From: Formosa haliotis
GTDB taxonomy: Bacteria > Bacteroidota > Bacteroidia > Flavobacteriales > Flavobacteriaceae
NCBI RefSeq assembly: GCF_001685485.1
Contig: NZ_BDEL01000001.1
Coordinates: 1,733,501 to 1,797,500 of the forward strand
DNA length: 64,000 nucleotides
Direction of reading: 5' to 3'
A program made the position numbers and the translations under genes. Every line of letters starts with the position of its first letter. The stretch's first letter is position 1. The notes below the pieces were generated by a model that saw only the letters and a program-made list of their open reading frames with translations, did no database searches and had not been told where the DNA came from. Positions 38,965-47,124 of the stretch are shown in pieces.

Positions 38965-39012
38965 TAAATATAAATAAACCTCAGCACAATAAAAAGGTAC
39001 ATTTTGGGTACA
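38965..39012 (-). promoter_or_regulatory. Sulfatase 2 promoter: -7-like box and 11-bp-spaced direct repeat
   Basis: Read on the minus strand: TGTACC, 5 bp, TGTACC (38996-39012), then 23 bp containing TGAGGTTTAT, then TATATTTA (38965-38972), one mismatch from TAnnTTTG, about 88 bp before the ATG. The spacing matches sulfatase 1. A short AAAATC-AG-GATTTT hairpin lies in the leader near 38932-38946. Confidence 0.55.
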
Positions 39013-39885
39013 TTAAAATCTAATAATGTACTGCTCTAATTTTGTATGTTTTTCTAAATTCAATTTTTTCTTTAATCGAAACTTTTTCTTTTTTAACCCT
39101 TCTCTAGATATATTTAGGGTATTACAAATCTGTTCCTTACTCATACGTAATTTTAATAAGGCACAATAAGACATTTCTGTTTTGGTTAAATTGGGATGAC
39201 TCAATAACAGGTTTTTATAAAACGTGCCATGCAGGTTTTTAAATAACAATTCAAATTTCTGCCAATTATCTTTAGAAAACGCTAAAGACGCCTTAACATC
39301 TTTAGTTAACTTTAATATATCCTTAGCAACCCCTTCACTTTTACTTTGCTGTAATATTAAATCTAGCTTTGAAGAAATTGAGGATAACACCGCTTCTTTT
39401 TTTGTGTTACTTAATGCTAACGCTATAAGTTCTTTCTCATTCTTATCACGTTGAAGTCGTTCATTTTTTAAATCGACATGAGCTTTAGTCAAATCGGAAA
39501 TATCCGTACCTACACCCATAAAATATTCCTCATCTCGATATGTAAAACCATAACCCTCGAACACAAAAGGTATTAATTCCCCTTTTTTAGTTAGAATATT
39601 AGCATAAACCTGTTTTGCATAATTCTGATTCTTTATATCCTGGACACCTTCATGAATCGTACGCATAGAAGCCCTATCAACAAAAAAAAACGGTTCTTGA
39701 TTGATTGATTCTTCTGCAGTATAGCCTGAAACATCTAAATGGTGCTTGTTACAAGCAAAAAGTTTAAATACATCGTCGTGTTTCTTGTAAACATAGAAGG
39801 TCCCTGGGATGTGATCTATTATTTTTCGGCTAAAAAAATCCTGTTGTACAAAAAAATCTAGATTACTAACTAAAACATTATTCAT
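39013..39885 (-). CDS. PAS-sensor helix-turn-helix regulator 2
   Basis: 290 aa from the ATG at 39885, the start that aligns with regulator 1; five extra residues upstream are possible. It has the same plan as regulator 1: PAS-like domain (HIPGTFYVYKKHDD, GYTAEES, EGYGFTYRDEEYFMGVG), coiled coil, and C-terminal HTH (LTKTEMSYCALLKLRMSKEQICNTLN, then a basic helix). The upstream regions of both regulators also share short blocks (TAGCTxATAG, AGACTTTAA, TACCTTAAA). It probably controls sulfatase 2 and perhaps the others. The ligand is unknown. Confidence 0.82.
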   Translation of the reverse strand: MNNVLVSNLDFFVQQDFFSRKIIDHIPGTFYVYKKHDDVFKLFACNKHHLDVSGYTAEESINQEPFFFVDRASMRTIHEGVQDIKNQNYAKQVYANILTKKGELIPFVFEGYGFTYRDEEYFMGVGTDISDLTKAHVDLKNERLQRDKNEKELIALALSNTKKEAVLSSISSKLDLILQQSKSEGVAKDILKLTKDVKASLAFSKDNWQKFELLFKNLHGTFYKNLLLSHPNLTKTEMSYCALLKLRMSKEQICNTLNISREGLKKKKFRLKKKLNLEKHTKLEQYIIRF

Positions 39886-40129
39886 GGGTCTGGGAGTCAT
39901 TTAAAAATTGAATTTAAACATATTATATTTCATTATTAATTCAAAGCTTAAATTCATTTATTATTGACTTAAATAAGAATCTAATTAGACATCTTGCCTA
40001 TCTTTTTTATCCAATTATATTTTAGCTTATAGCAACTCCAAAATTTCATAAAAGAATAAGACTTTAACATTTAAATGCGATACCTTAAATTCAGATGATT
40101 ACATGTATCTAACCATCATAACATTCAAT

Positions 40130-40166
40130 AAAAAAAGCTTCCTATATCTCATATAAGAAGCTTTTT
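40130..40166 (-). terminator. Intrinsic terminator of sulfatase 3
   Basis: AAAAGCTTC-TATAT / ATATA-GAAGCTTTT stem-loop with T tract on the minus strand. The rest of 39886-40129 holds only the regulator 2 promoter region; I see no frame there. Confidence 0.85.
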
Positions 40167-40188
40167 AATCTAGTATTAAACTGTATTA

Positions 40189-41670
40189 TTACTGTCTAGG
40201 TGTAAAACTTCCTGGCTCTTGGCGCGTAGGGAAATCTTTAAAAGTACCCATAAAATTCTTTACCATATCTTGTACTGGTACAAAAGCATACATATGTCTT
40301 ACTAACCAATCGCCATAATACGAAGACGATTCTGGAGCTTGTTCGAACGGATCTGCATATAAATCTATTAACAATGGTGCTTTTCTAGGAGATTGTGCTT
40401 GTAACCAAGCATCTAAGCCTTCATGTTCTTGAGTTGAGAAATGAAACTTCCATCTCGTATAACGCAATGCTCCTAAAGTACCATCGTCTACAAAAGCAAA
40501 GAATTCTTTACGAGGTCCTTCTTTTGCTGCACCTGTTAAATATGGTAAAAAGTTATAACCATCTAAATGTACTTTAAACCCTTTATACCCTGATAATAAC
40601 TTTTCTTTTACATCAGACACACCTGCTGCGGCAACGATAGTAGGTAAACAGTCTTCTAAAGATATAATCTCGTTAGACACTCTTCCCGCTTCAATTTTAC
40701 CCGGCCATCTCATAGTAAATGGTATACGAATACCACCTTCCCAAGTGGTTGCCTTTTCACCTTTAAACGGACTAGTACCCCCATCAGGCCATGAGAATTT
40801 CTCAGCGCCATTATCGGTAGTATAAATAACTATGGTATTATCTGCAATCCCTAATTCGTCTAATAAATCAAGTAATTCTCCTACTTGTAAATCGTGTTGC
40901 TTGTAACCATCTGCTACGATACCAAGTCCTGTAGATCCGGCATACTCATCGCTTAAGTGCGTAAAGATGTGCATTCTTGTAGAGTTAAACCAAGTAAAGA
41001 ACGGCTTTCCTGCTTTAGCTTGCTTGGTAATGAAAGTTTTGGTTGCTGCCAAAAACTCATCATCTATCGTTTCCATACGCTTTTTCGTTAGTGGTCCCGT
41101 ATCTTCTACTTTCCCATCGGCAGTAGATTTAATTACCCCTCTAGGACCAAACTTTTTTCTAAACGCTGGGTCTTTTGGATAATCTGAATTTTCTGGCTCT
41201 TCTTCTGCATTTAAGTGATATAAATTCCCGAAAAACTCATCGAATCCGTGATTGGTAGGTAAAAATTCATCTAAATCTCCTAAGTGATTTTTACCGAATT
41301 GTCCAGTAGCATACCCTAAAGGTTTAAGCATTTCTGCAATGGTTGGATCTTCTTTTTGAAGTCCTATAGGATCTCCTGGCATACCTATTTTTAGTAATCC
41401 CGTACGCTTTGGTGACTGCCCTGTAATAAAGGCCGAACGCCCTGCTGTACACGATTGTTGTCCGTAAGCATCGGTAAAACGAATACCTTCTTTAGCAATT
41501 CGATCTATATTTGGAGTTGTATACCCCATCATACCGCTATTATACGCGCTGGTATTAAACCAGCCAATATCGTCACCCATTATCACCAAGATATTGGGCT
41601 TTTTCTGTGCATAAACACTACTCACCACACAAAAGGCTAGTAGAGCTTTAAATAGTCCATTTTTTCTCAT
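40189..41670 (-). CDS. Secreted sulfatase 3 (formylglycine type, short C-terminus)
   Basis: 493 aa from the ATG at 41670 (MRKNGLFKALLAF); the 21-residue upstream extension in the same frame is not part of a signal peptide and is rejected. C74-T-A-G-R, GDDIG, GKNHLGDLDEFLP and DNGAEKFSW are present. Sulfatases 3 and 4 have AEK(F) where 1, 2 and 5 have PH(K/F) after DNG, so they form a subgroup that may differ in substrate. The protein ends at PGSFTPRQ, about 12-15 residues before the tail seen in its paralogues. It has its own terminator. Confidence 0.92.
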   Translation of the reverse strand: MRKNGLFKALLAFCVVSSVYAQKKPNILVIMGDDIGWFNTSAYNSGMMGYTTPNIDRIAKEGIRFTDAYGQQSCTAGRSAFITGQSPKRTGLLKIGMPGDPIGLQKEDPTIAEMLKPLGYATGQFGKNHLGDLDEFLPTNHGFDEFFGNLYHLNAEEEPENSDYPKDPAFRKKFGPRGVIKSTADGKVEDTGPLTKKRMETIDDEFLAATKTFITKQAKAGKPFFTWFNSTRMHIFTHLSDEYAGSTGLGIVADGYKQHDLQVGELLDLLDELGIADNTIVIYTTDNGAEKFSWPDGGTSPFKGEKATTWEGGIRIPFTMRWPGKIEAGRVSNEIISLEDCLPTIVAAAGVSDVKEKLLSGYKGFKVHLDGYNFLPYLTGAAKEGPRKEFFAFVDDGTLGALRYTRWKFHFSTQEHEGLDAWLQAQSPRKAPLLIDLYADPFEQAPESSSYYGDWLVRHMYAFVPVQDMVKNFMGTFKDFPTRQEPGSFTPRQ

Positions 41671-41792
41671 AAAAAACTTAAATTTAATAGTTAATTGATT
41701 AACACTAAGTACACATACTATTGATGTAAGCATGTTGACACTTTAAACTTACAAAAAATTTGGCTACCTTTTGCTAATCTGAATGTTATATA

Positions 41793-41831
41793 TAAAAAAA
41801 CAGGCATTGTTAAATAACAATACCTGTTTTA
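41793..41831 (-). terminator. Intrinsic terminator of sulfatase 4
   Basis: AAACAGG-ATTGTT / AACAAT-CCTGTTT stem with a 4-nt loop, then a run of T on the minus strand, 20 bp after the stop. Confidence 0.88.
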
Positions 41832-41850
41832 ATATGTTTAGCATTAAGAC

Positions 41851-43368
41851 CTAGTTTCTTGTAGGTGTTTGTAAAGTTTGGATTACTTTATCTATACTTA
41901 ACGAACTTCCTTTTCTTGGAGGGAATTCTTTAAATGTACCTAAGAATTTACCAACATAATCTTGAGCTGGTACCATCATCCACATTTGGTCTGCATAATT
42001 TCTAATGTATAATGCAGCGTCCATAGATACTTCAAACGGATCGTTTCTTAAGTTTAAGATAATTGGCCAAGATGGTGATTTTCTATACGCTTCGTTAATA
42101 GACCCTTCCATAATAGAGAAGTGTAATTTCCAATCGTCGTAACGTAATGCATTTAAGTTTCCTGCAGCATCAAAATAGAAAATCTCGTGTCTTAAACCTT
42201 CACCTTTTTTAAGCTCTCCTGTTAATAATGGTAATTGGTTGTAACCATCTAAGTGTGCTTTAAAAGTTTTACCAGCGTAAGACTTACCTTTTAATAATTC
42301 CTCTTTAACGTTAGGATTTCCAGCTGCCGCTAATAAGGTAGGCATCCAGTCTTCTTGAGAGAAAATATCGTTAATGACCGTTCCTGGCTTAATATGACCT
42401 GGCCATTTTACCATAGCAGGCACTCTAAATCCACCTTCCCAAGTTGTTCCTTTTTCTCCTCTAAATGGAATTGTTCCACCGTCAGGGAAAGTAAACTTCT
42501 CAGCACCGTTATCTGTAGAGAATACAACAATCGTGTTATCTTCTATACCTAATTCGTCTAATTTATCTAATACACGACCAACACCATCGTCTAATTCCAT
42601 CATAGCATCAGCATATAAACCGTAACCAGATTTGTGTAAGTACTTGTCAGATAAGTGTGTCCATACGTGCGTACGTGTAGAGTTTACCCAAGCAAAGAAT
42701 GGTTTTTTAGCTTTAGCATTCTTTTCAATAAACTTTAAAGCGGCATCGATAAATTCTGTATCGGCAGTCTCCATACGCTTAACCGTTAATGGCCCTGTAT
42801 CTTCTACTTTACCATCGGCAGTAGATCTAAGCACACCTCTTGGCCCGTATTTTTTTCTAAATTCTGGGTTTTTAGGATAGAATTCTGTTTCTGGCTCTTC
42901 TTCTGCATTTAAGTGATATAAATTTCCGAAGAATTCATCGAAACCATGATTTGTTGGTAAGTGCTCGTCGCGATCACCTAAGTGATTTTTACCAAACTGT
43001 CCACTTGAGTATCCTAGTGGTTTTAATAATTCAGCAATAGTTGGATCGGCAGAGTTAATACCATGTTTAGATCCTGGCATACCAATAGTTAATAATCCTG
43101 TTCTAAATGGGTGCTGTCCTAAAATGAAAGATGCACGCCCCGCAGTACACGATTGTTGTGCATAGTGGTCTGTAAACAGAGCACCTTCATTAGCAATACG
43201 GTCTATGTTAGGTGTTGTACCACCCATCATTCCATTGTGGTATGCGCTAATGTTCCACATACCTACATCATCCCCCCAAAATACTACTATATTGGGTTTG
43301 TTTTGCGCAAAAGCATTCCCCACAACGAAGAAGGCTAAGAGCGCTTTAAAAAAATTGATTTTCCTCAT
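41851..43368 (-). CDS. Secreted sulfatase 4 (formylglycine type)
   Basis: 505 aa with a signal peptide ending NAFAQ that is closely related to that of sulfatase 3 (FFKALLAFFVV). C74-T-A-G-R, GDDVG, GKNHLGDRDEHLP and DNGAEKFTFPDGG are present, as is the C-terminal tail SLSIDKVIQTLQTP. It keeps the subgroup signature FGNLYHLNAEEEPE. The upstream leader contains a perfect 14-bp palindrome CTAAGTATACTTAG (43438-43451) close to a TAAGTTTTG segment; its role is unknown. Confidence 0.92.
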   Translation of the reverse strand: MRKINFFKALLAFFVVGNAFAQNKPNIVVFWGDDVGMWNISAYHNGMMGGTTPNIDRIANEGALFTDHYAQQSCTAGRASFILGQHPFRTGLLTIGMPGSKHGINSADPTIAELLKPLGYSSGQFGKNHLGDRDEHLPTNHGFDEFFGNLYHLNAEEEPETEFYPKNPEFRKKYGPRGVLRSTADGKVEDTGPLTVKRMETADTEFIDAALKFIEKNAKAKKPFFAWVNSTRTHVWTHLSDKYLHKSGYGLYADAMMELDDGVGRVLDKLDELGIEDNTIVVFSTDNGAEKFTFPDGGTIPFRGEKGTTWEGGFRVPAMVKWPGHIKPGTVINDIFSQEDWMPTLLAAAGNPNVKEELLKGKSYAGKTFKAHLDGYNQLPLLTGELKKGEGLRHEIFYFDAAGNLNALRYDDWKLHFSIMEGSINEAYRKSPSWPIILNLRNDPFEVSMDAALYIRNYADQMWMMVPAQDYVGKFLGTFKEFPPRKGSSLSIDKVIQTLQTPTRN

Positions 43369-43540
43369 AAAGGTCTTAATTTTAAATGATTAAACTGATT
43401 AAATACACATTGTGTTCCGACTAATATACAAAACTTACTAAGTATACTTAGCAATTTGACGGAAAAAAATTCCTACAAATGCTTTATTTCTACTCAAATT
43501 AAGTTTGAGTTTCGACTTAGTAAAAATTTACTTAAATATT

Positions 43541-45085
43541 CTATTTCCCTTCTCCAATGTTCATAAACGACGCCATAACTTCATCTAAATTAAATGAAGC
43601 AGGTTTTTGTCTTGGTGGATAATCCTTAAAAGAGGAAATCATTTTTCCAGCATAAGCTTGAGAAGCTCCTCCTAAAAATTGAATATGTTCTTCTAACCAT
43701 GTGTAATAGTTATTAGAATTATGTTGAGCGCGCTCGAACGGATCCATACGTAAATCGAAAATTAAAGGTACACGTAACTGCACGAATGGATACATCCACA
43801 CGCCAAATTTAGATGATTGCTGCTCCATAAATACTAATTTCCAACGGTCGTAACGCATGGCTACTAACTGTCCATCATCATTCCAGTAATAAAATTCTCG
43901 TCTTGGCCAGTTTGTGGCACCGTATTCGTTCTTAGATTCTTTTTTCTCTCCAGTTAAAAATGGCAATAAATTATAACCGTCTAGATGCACTTTATACCCT
44001 TTATATCCTGAAGCTAATTTCTCTTTAATATCGGTTACACCTGCAGCCGCCATTAAAGTAGGTACCCAGTCGTTCCCTGCCACTATATTGTTAACAACCG
44101 AACCAGCCGGAATTTTATTAGGCCATTTTACTATACATGGTACTCTATATGCACCTTCCCAGTTTGTGTTTTTTTCACCTCTAAATGGCGTTATACCACC
44201 ATCTGGCCACATATTAAAGTGCGGACCGTTATCTGTAGTATACACTATAATAGTATTTTCTTCTAGCCCTTTGTCTTTTAAATATTGTAAAAGTTGTCCT
44301 ACCTGATCGTCGTGCTGAATCATACCATCTGCATAAAAATTCAACCCTGATTTCCCTTTATATTCTTCTGGCGGATGCGTTACATAATGCATTCTAGTTG
44401 TATTAAACCATAAGAAAAATGGCTTACTTGCATTTTTATCGACAAACTTTTTGGCTGCATCTAAAAACTCTTGGTCTACAGTTTCCATACGTTTTTTAGT
44501 TAATGGCCCTGTATCTTCTACTTTTCCATCGGCTGTAGATCTAATAACGCCTCTTGGCCCAAACTGCTTACGAAACTCTGGGTTTTTAGGGTAATCGTCT
44601 AATTCTGGCGTTTCTTCTGCATTTAAATGGTATAGGTTTCCATAAAACTCATCGAAACCGTGATTGGTAGGTAAAAATTCATCTAAATCCCCTAAGTGAT
44701 TTTTACCAAACTGACCTGTTGCATACCCAAGAGGTTTTAACATTTCGGCCAAGGTTGGATCTTCTTTTTGAATCCCTAATTTAGATCCTGGAATGCCCAC
44801 TTTTGTCATTCCCGTTCTTACAGGCATTTGTCCTGTTATAAAAGCAGCTCGTCCTGCTGTACATGATTGCTCTGCATAATAATCTGTAAAAATTGCTCCT
44901 TCGGCGGCAAGTTGATCTAAATTTGGAGTTTTAAACCCCATCATTCCACGATTGTTATAGCTTAAATTCCAATACCCTACATCGTCTCCCATTATTACGA
45001 CGATATTAGGCTTTTTTTGCGCATTTGTAACTAATGGCACTAGCAATAAAACACCAATTAGTTTTAAAAGTAAATTGTTTTTCAT
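43541..45085 (-). CDS. Secreted sulfatase 5 (formylglycine type)
   Basis: 514 aa with a signal peptide ending TNAQ. C75-T-A-G-R, GDDVGYWN, GKNHLGDLDEFLP, DNGPHFNMWPDGG and the tail PASFNLDEVMASF are present. It has a five- to ten-residue insertion near 400 (KKESKNEYGATNWPRR). It is the most distal member of the array and the first in transcription order. I did not find a clear terminator between it and sulfatase 4; only a weak ACTCAAA/TTTGAGT hairpin near 43492-43510 lacks a T tract. Confidence 0.92.
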   Translation of the reverse strand: MKNNLLLKLIGVLLLVPLVTNAQKKPNIVVIMGDDVGYWNLSYNNRGMMGFKTPNLDQLAAEGAIFTDYYAEQSCTAGRAAFITGQMPVRTGMTKVGIPGSKLGIQKEDPTLAEMLKPLGYATGQFGKNHLGDLDEFLPTNHGFDEFYGNLYHLNAEETPELDDYPKNPEFRKQFGPRGVIRSTADGKVEDTGPLTKKRMETVDQEFLDAAKKFVDKNASKPFFLWFNTTRMHYVTHPPEEYKGKSGLNFYADGMIQHDDQVGQLLQYLKDKGLEENTIIVYTTDNGPHFNMWPDGGITPFRGEKNTNWEGAYRVPCIVKWPNKIPAGSVVNNIVAGNDWVPTLMAAAGVTDIKEKLASGYKGYKVHLDGYNLLPFLTGEKKESKNEYGATNWPRREFYYWNDDGQLVAMRYDRWKLVFMEQQSSKFGVWMYPFVQLRVPLIFDLRMDPFERAQHNSNNYYTWLEEHIQFLGGASQAYAGKMISSFKDYPPRQKPASFNLDEVMASFMNIGEGK

Positions 45086-45767
45086 AGGTTTTAATTGATT
45101 TTAGTGTTGAAGAATTGTATTAAAATACGAAAAATTAGATAATTACACTTAATTAAACTATAAACAGCAAAAAAATGTGTGTAACTGGAATAAATTCGCT
45201 TGAAACACAAAAACAAACATAAAAACTAATGAGAAAACCACCTTAGTTTGCGTGTTACCAATAGGTTAAATCGGAAATTTTAAACATTTAATATCGGTGA
45301 TACACCTTTAGTATATTATCGACGATCAGTACAAAAGTAATTTCCTAGGAAACAACGCCACTGAACCGAAAAAAACACCAACGTATTGTATTGGATGTAC
45401 CTAAAAAATTTGACACATGGTGACACACTATGACACAAACTGACCTGTTATGACCGGGTATGGTTGCCCCGGACTTAAAGTTGGTTCGTAAAGGAGGTTT
45501 TGTTCGAGTCTTGTTCGAGTCTCCTTCGGGAACGGTTCGGGTTTATATACCAAAATAGGGACCTCTTCCGAACAAAACACGAACCAAGCACGATTTAAAC
45601 CCCAATAACAAGGCTCCAGACAAATCTATAACCCGATAAAAAATTAAAAAAACAAGAGTTGAAACTACAACCTAGACCTCACCATAGCTTATTGTTTTTC
45701 AGTAGAATAAACCAAAACATGTAACAATATAGAATAGACCATCTATTCCTTCAAAAACACAAAAAAA
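45086..45767. other. 682-bp intergenic region with phased TGAC array and short unexplained ORF
   Basis: TGAC recurs at 45411, 45421, 45431, 45441 and 45451, exactly every 10 bp, the first three as TGACACA. A short plus-strand frame (45460-45558) encodes 32 residues starting MVAPDLKLVRKGG and ending VRVYIPK. Inside it the 11-mer TGTTCGAGTCT occurs twice in tandem (45501-45522), within an AAGGAG...CTCCTT hairpin (45491-45526). The stretch is richer in G+C than its surroundings. No confident gene; a remnant or a regulatory/ncRNA region is possible. Confidence 0.45.
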
Positions 45768-46283
45768 TTAATACCGCAAAACCGAACGTACAACGTGAGG
45801 CTCTAAACGATCTTTACCATTCAAAAAATCTAATTGCATAATAAAATTACACTGCACAATTTCTCCACCCAAACGTTCTACCAATTTACAAACGGCTTCT
45901 GCCGTACCTCCAGTGGCCAGCACATCGTCGTGAATTAAAACGCGATCGCCTGCTTTAATAGCATCTTCATGAATCTCTAAAACATCGGTTCCATATTCTA
46001 AAGCGTAAGTTTCAGAAATAGTTTTACTTGGTAATTTCCCTGGTTTTCTAACCGGAATAAATCCTGCATTTAATTTCTGTGCGAGTAAAGTCCCGAAAAA
46101 GAATCCCCGAGCTTCCATACCCACAACTTTGTCTACAGGCTTGTCTCCTATTTGTGCTAATAAAGCGTCTAAACACAAAGCAGTAGCTTCTGGATTGTTT
46201 AATAAGGGTGTTAAATCTTTAAACACTATGCCTGGTTTCGGAAAATCCTGAATATCTCGAATGTAAGCTTCTATAGTTTTCAT
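45768..46283 (-). CDS. apt: Adenine phosphoribosyltransferase
   Basis: Salvages adenine to AMP with PRPP. 171 aa, standard length. The PRPP-binding motif VLIHDDVLATGGTAEA is near residue 115, the adenine-side ARGFFFG near 60, and DFPKPGIVFKDLTPLL is at the N-terminus. Cytoplasmic. Monocistronic, divergent from the lipoprotein gene at 46389. Confidence 0.96.
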   Translation of the reverse strand: MKTIEAYIRDIQDFPKPGIVFKDLTPLLNNPEATALCLDALLAQIGDKPVDKVVGMEARGFFFGTLLAQKLNAGFIPVRKPGKLPSKTISETYALEYGTDVLEIHEDAIKAGDRVLIHDDVLATGGTAEAVCKLVERLGGEIVQCNFIMQLDFLNGKDRLEPHVVRSVLRY

Positions 46284-46388
46284 GTTTCAAATATAAAAAA
46301 AGGGTTTTAGTTTAATTCATAGAAAAGCCAACAGTTTCCATTTACTACATTTACTTTCTTATTTTTGTGTGAATTCTATAAAATCACC

Positions 46389-47066
46389 ATGAATAAAATC
46401 ACTTTAATCTGCTCTCTATTTTTATCTACCCTGCTTTTTTTCTCTTGCGAAATCCAAACTGATTTCAAATTACAAGAAGGCGATTTGCTGTTTCAAGATA
46501 GCGACTGCGGTCCGTTTTGCGACGCTATAGAAGCCGTAACGCAAAGTGTAGACAATTATAACTTTTCGCATGTTGGCTTAGTAATGAAAGATGAAAATGG
46601 CGATTTAAAAGTGATGGAAGCCATCTCGGCAGGTGTGGTATTAACATCATTAGACTCGTTTTTAAACCGAAGTTTTGATGCTCATAACAAACCCAAAGTT
46701 TTAGTTGGCCGATTAAAACCAAAATATAAAGCGCTTATTCCTGATGCGATTGCCTTTATTCATTCTAAAATGAATGCCCAATACGATGCTGTTTTCGATA
46801 TTAACAACGATCGGTATTATTGCTCCGAATTGATTCATCTAGCCTTTAAAGCGGCTAACCATAACACACCTATTTTTAAAGAACAACCCATGACATTTAA
46901 AGCGCCAGACACGAAAGAAACCTATAAAATTTGGGAAGACTATTTTAAAGATTTAGGCCAACCCATCCCAGAAGGCGAACCCGGATTAAACCCCGGAGGC
47001 ATGTCGCAATCACCATTTATAGACATCGTGCACCATTTTGGAGAGCCGAGTAAGACGTTGTTTTAA
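46389..47066 (+). CDS. YiiX/YebB-like NlpC/P60-superfamily cysteine hydrolase, lipoprotein
   Basis: 225 aa from the ATG at 46389. The eight residues before it in the same frame do not suit a signal peptide, whereas MNKITLICSLFLSTLLFFSC is a lipoprotein signal with lipobox FFSC. The permuted papain-like catalytic pair appears as His in NFSHVGLVM and Cys in YYCSELIHLAF. The EGDLLFQDSDCGPFCDAIEAVT start is characteristic of the YiiX group. It probably hydrolyses amide bonds of peptidoglycan or lipid-linked substrates; the exact substrate is unknown. Confidence 0.85.
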   Translation: MNKITLICSLFLSTLLFFSCEIQTDFKLQEGDLLFQDSDCGPFCDAIEAVTQSVDNYNFSHVGLVMKDENGDLKVMEAISAGVVLTSLDSFLNRSFDAHNKPKVLVGRLKPKYKALIPDAIAFIHSKMNAQYDAVFDINNDRYYCSELIHLAFKAANHNTPIFKEQPMTFKAPDTKETYKIWEDYFKDLGQPIPEGEPGLNPGGMSQSPFIDIVHHFGEPSKTLF

Positions 47067-47124
47067 TGTAACAATAGGTTGATGTAACAATGGTTTAATG
47101 TAGCAATGTAATAATTTGAAGATG

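Noticed and set aside
32825..45085. Classical polysaccharide utilisation locus
   Set aside because: No SusC/SusD pair, hybrid two-component sensor or ECF sigma factor is encoded in the window; only sulfatases, PAS-HTH regulators and two small barrels are seen.
45501..45522. tRNA gene suggested by GTTCGAGTC
   Set aside because: No acceptor, D or anticodon arms can be drawn around it; only the T-loop-like string occurs, twice.
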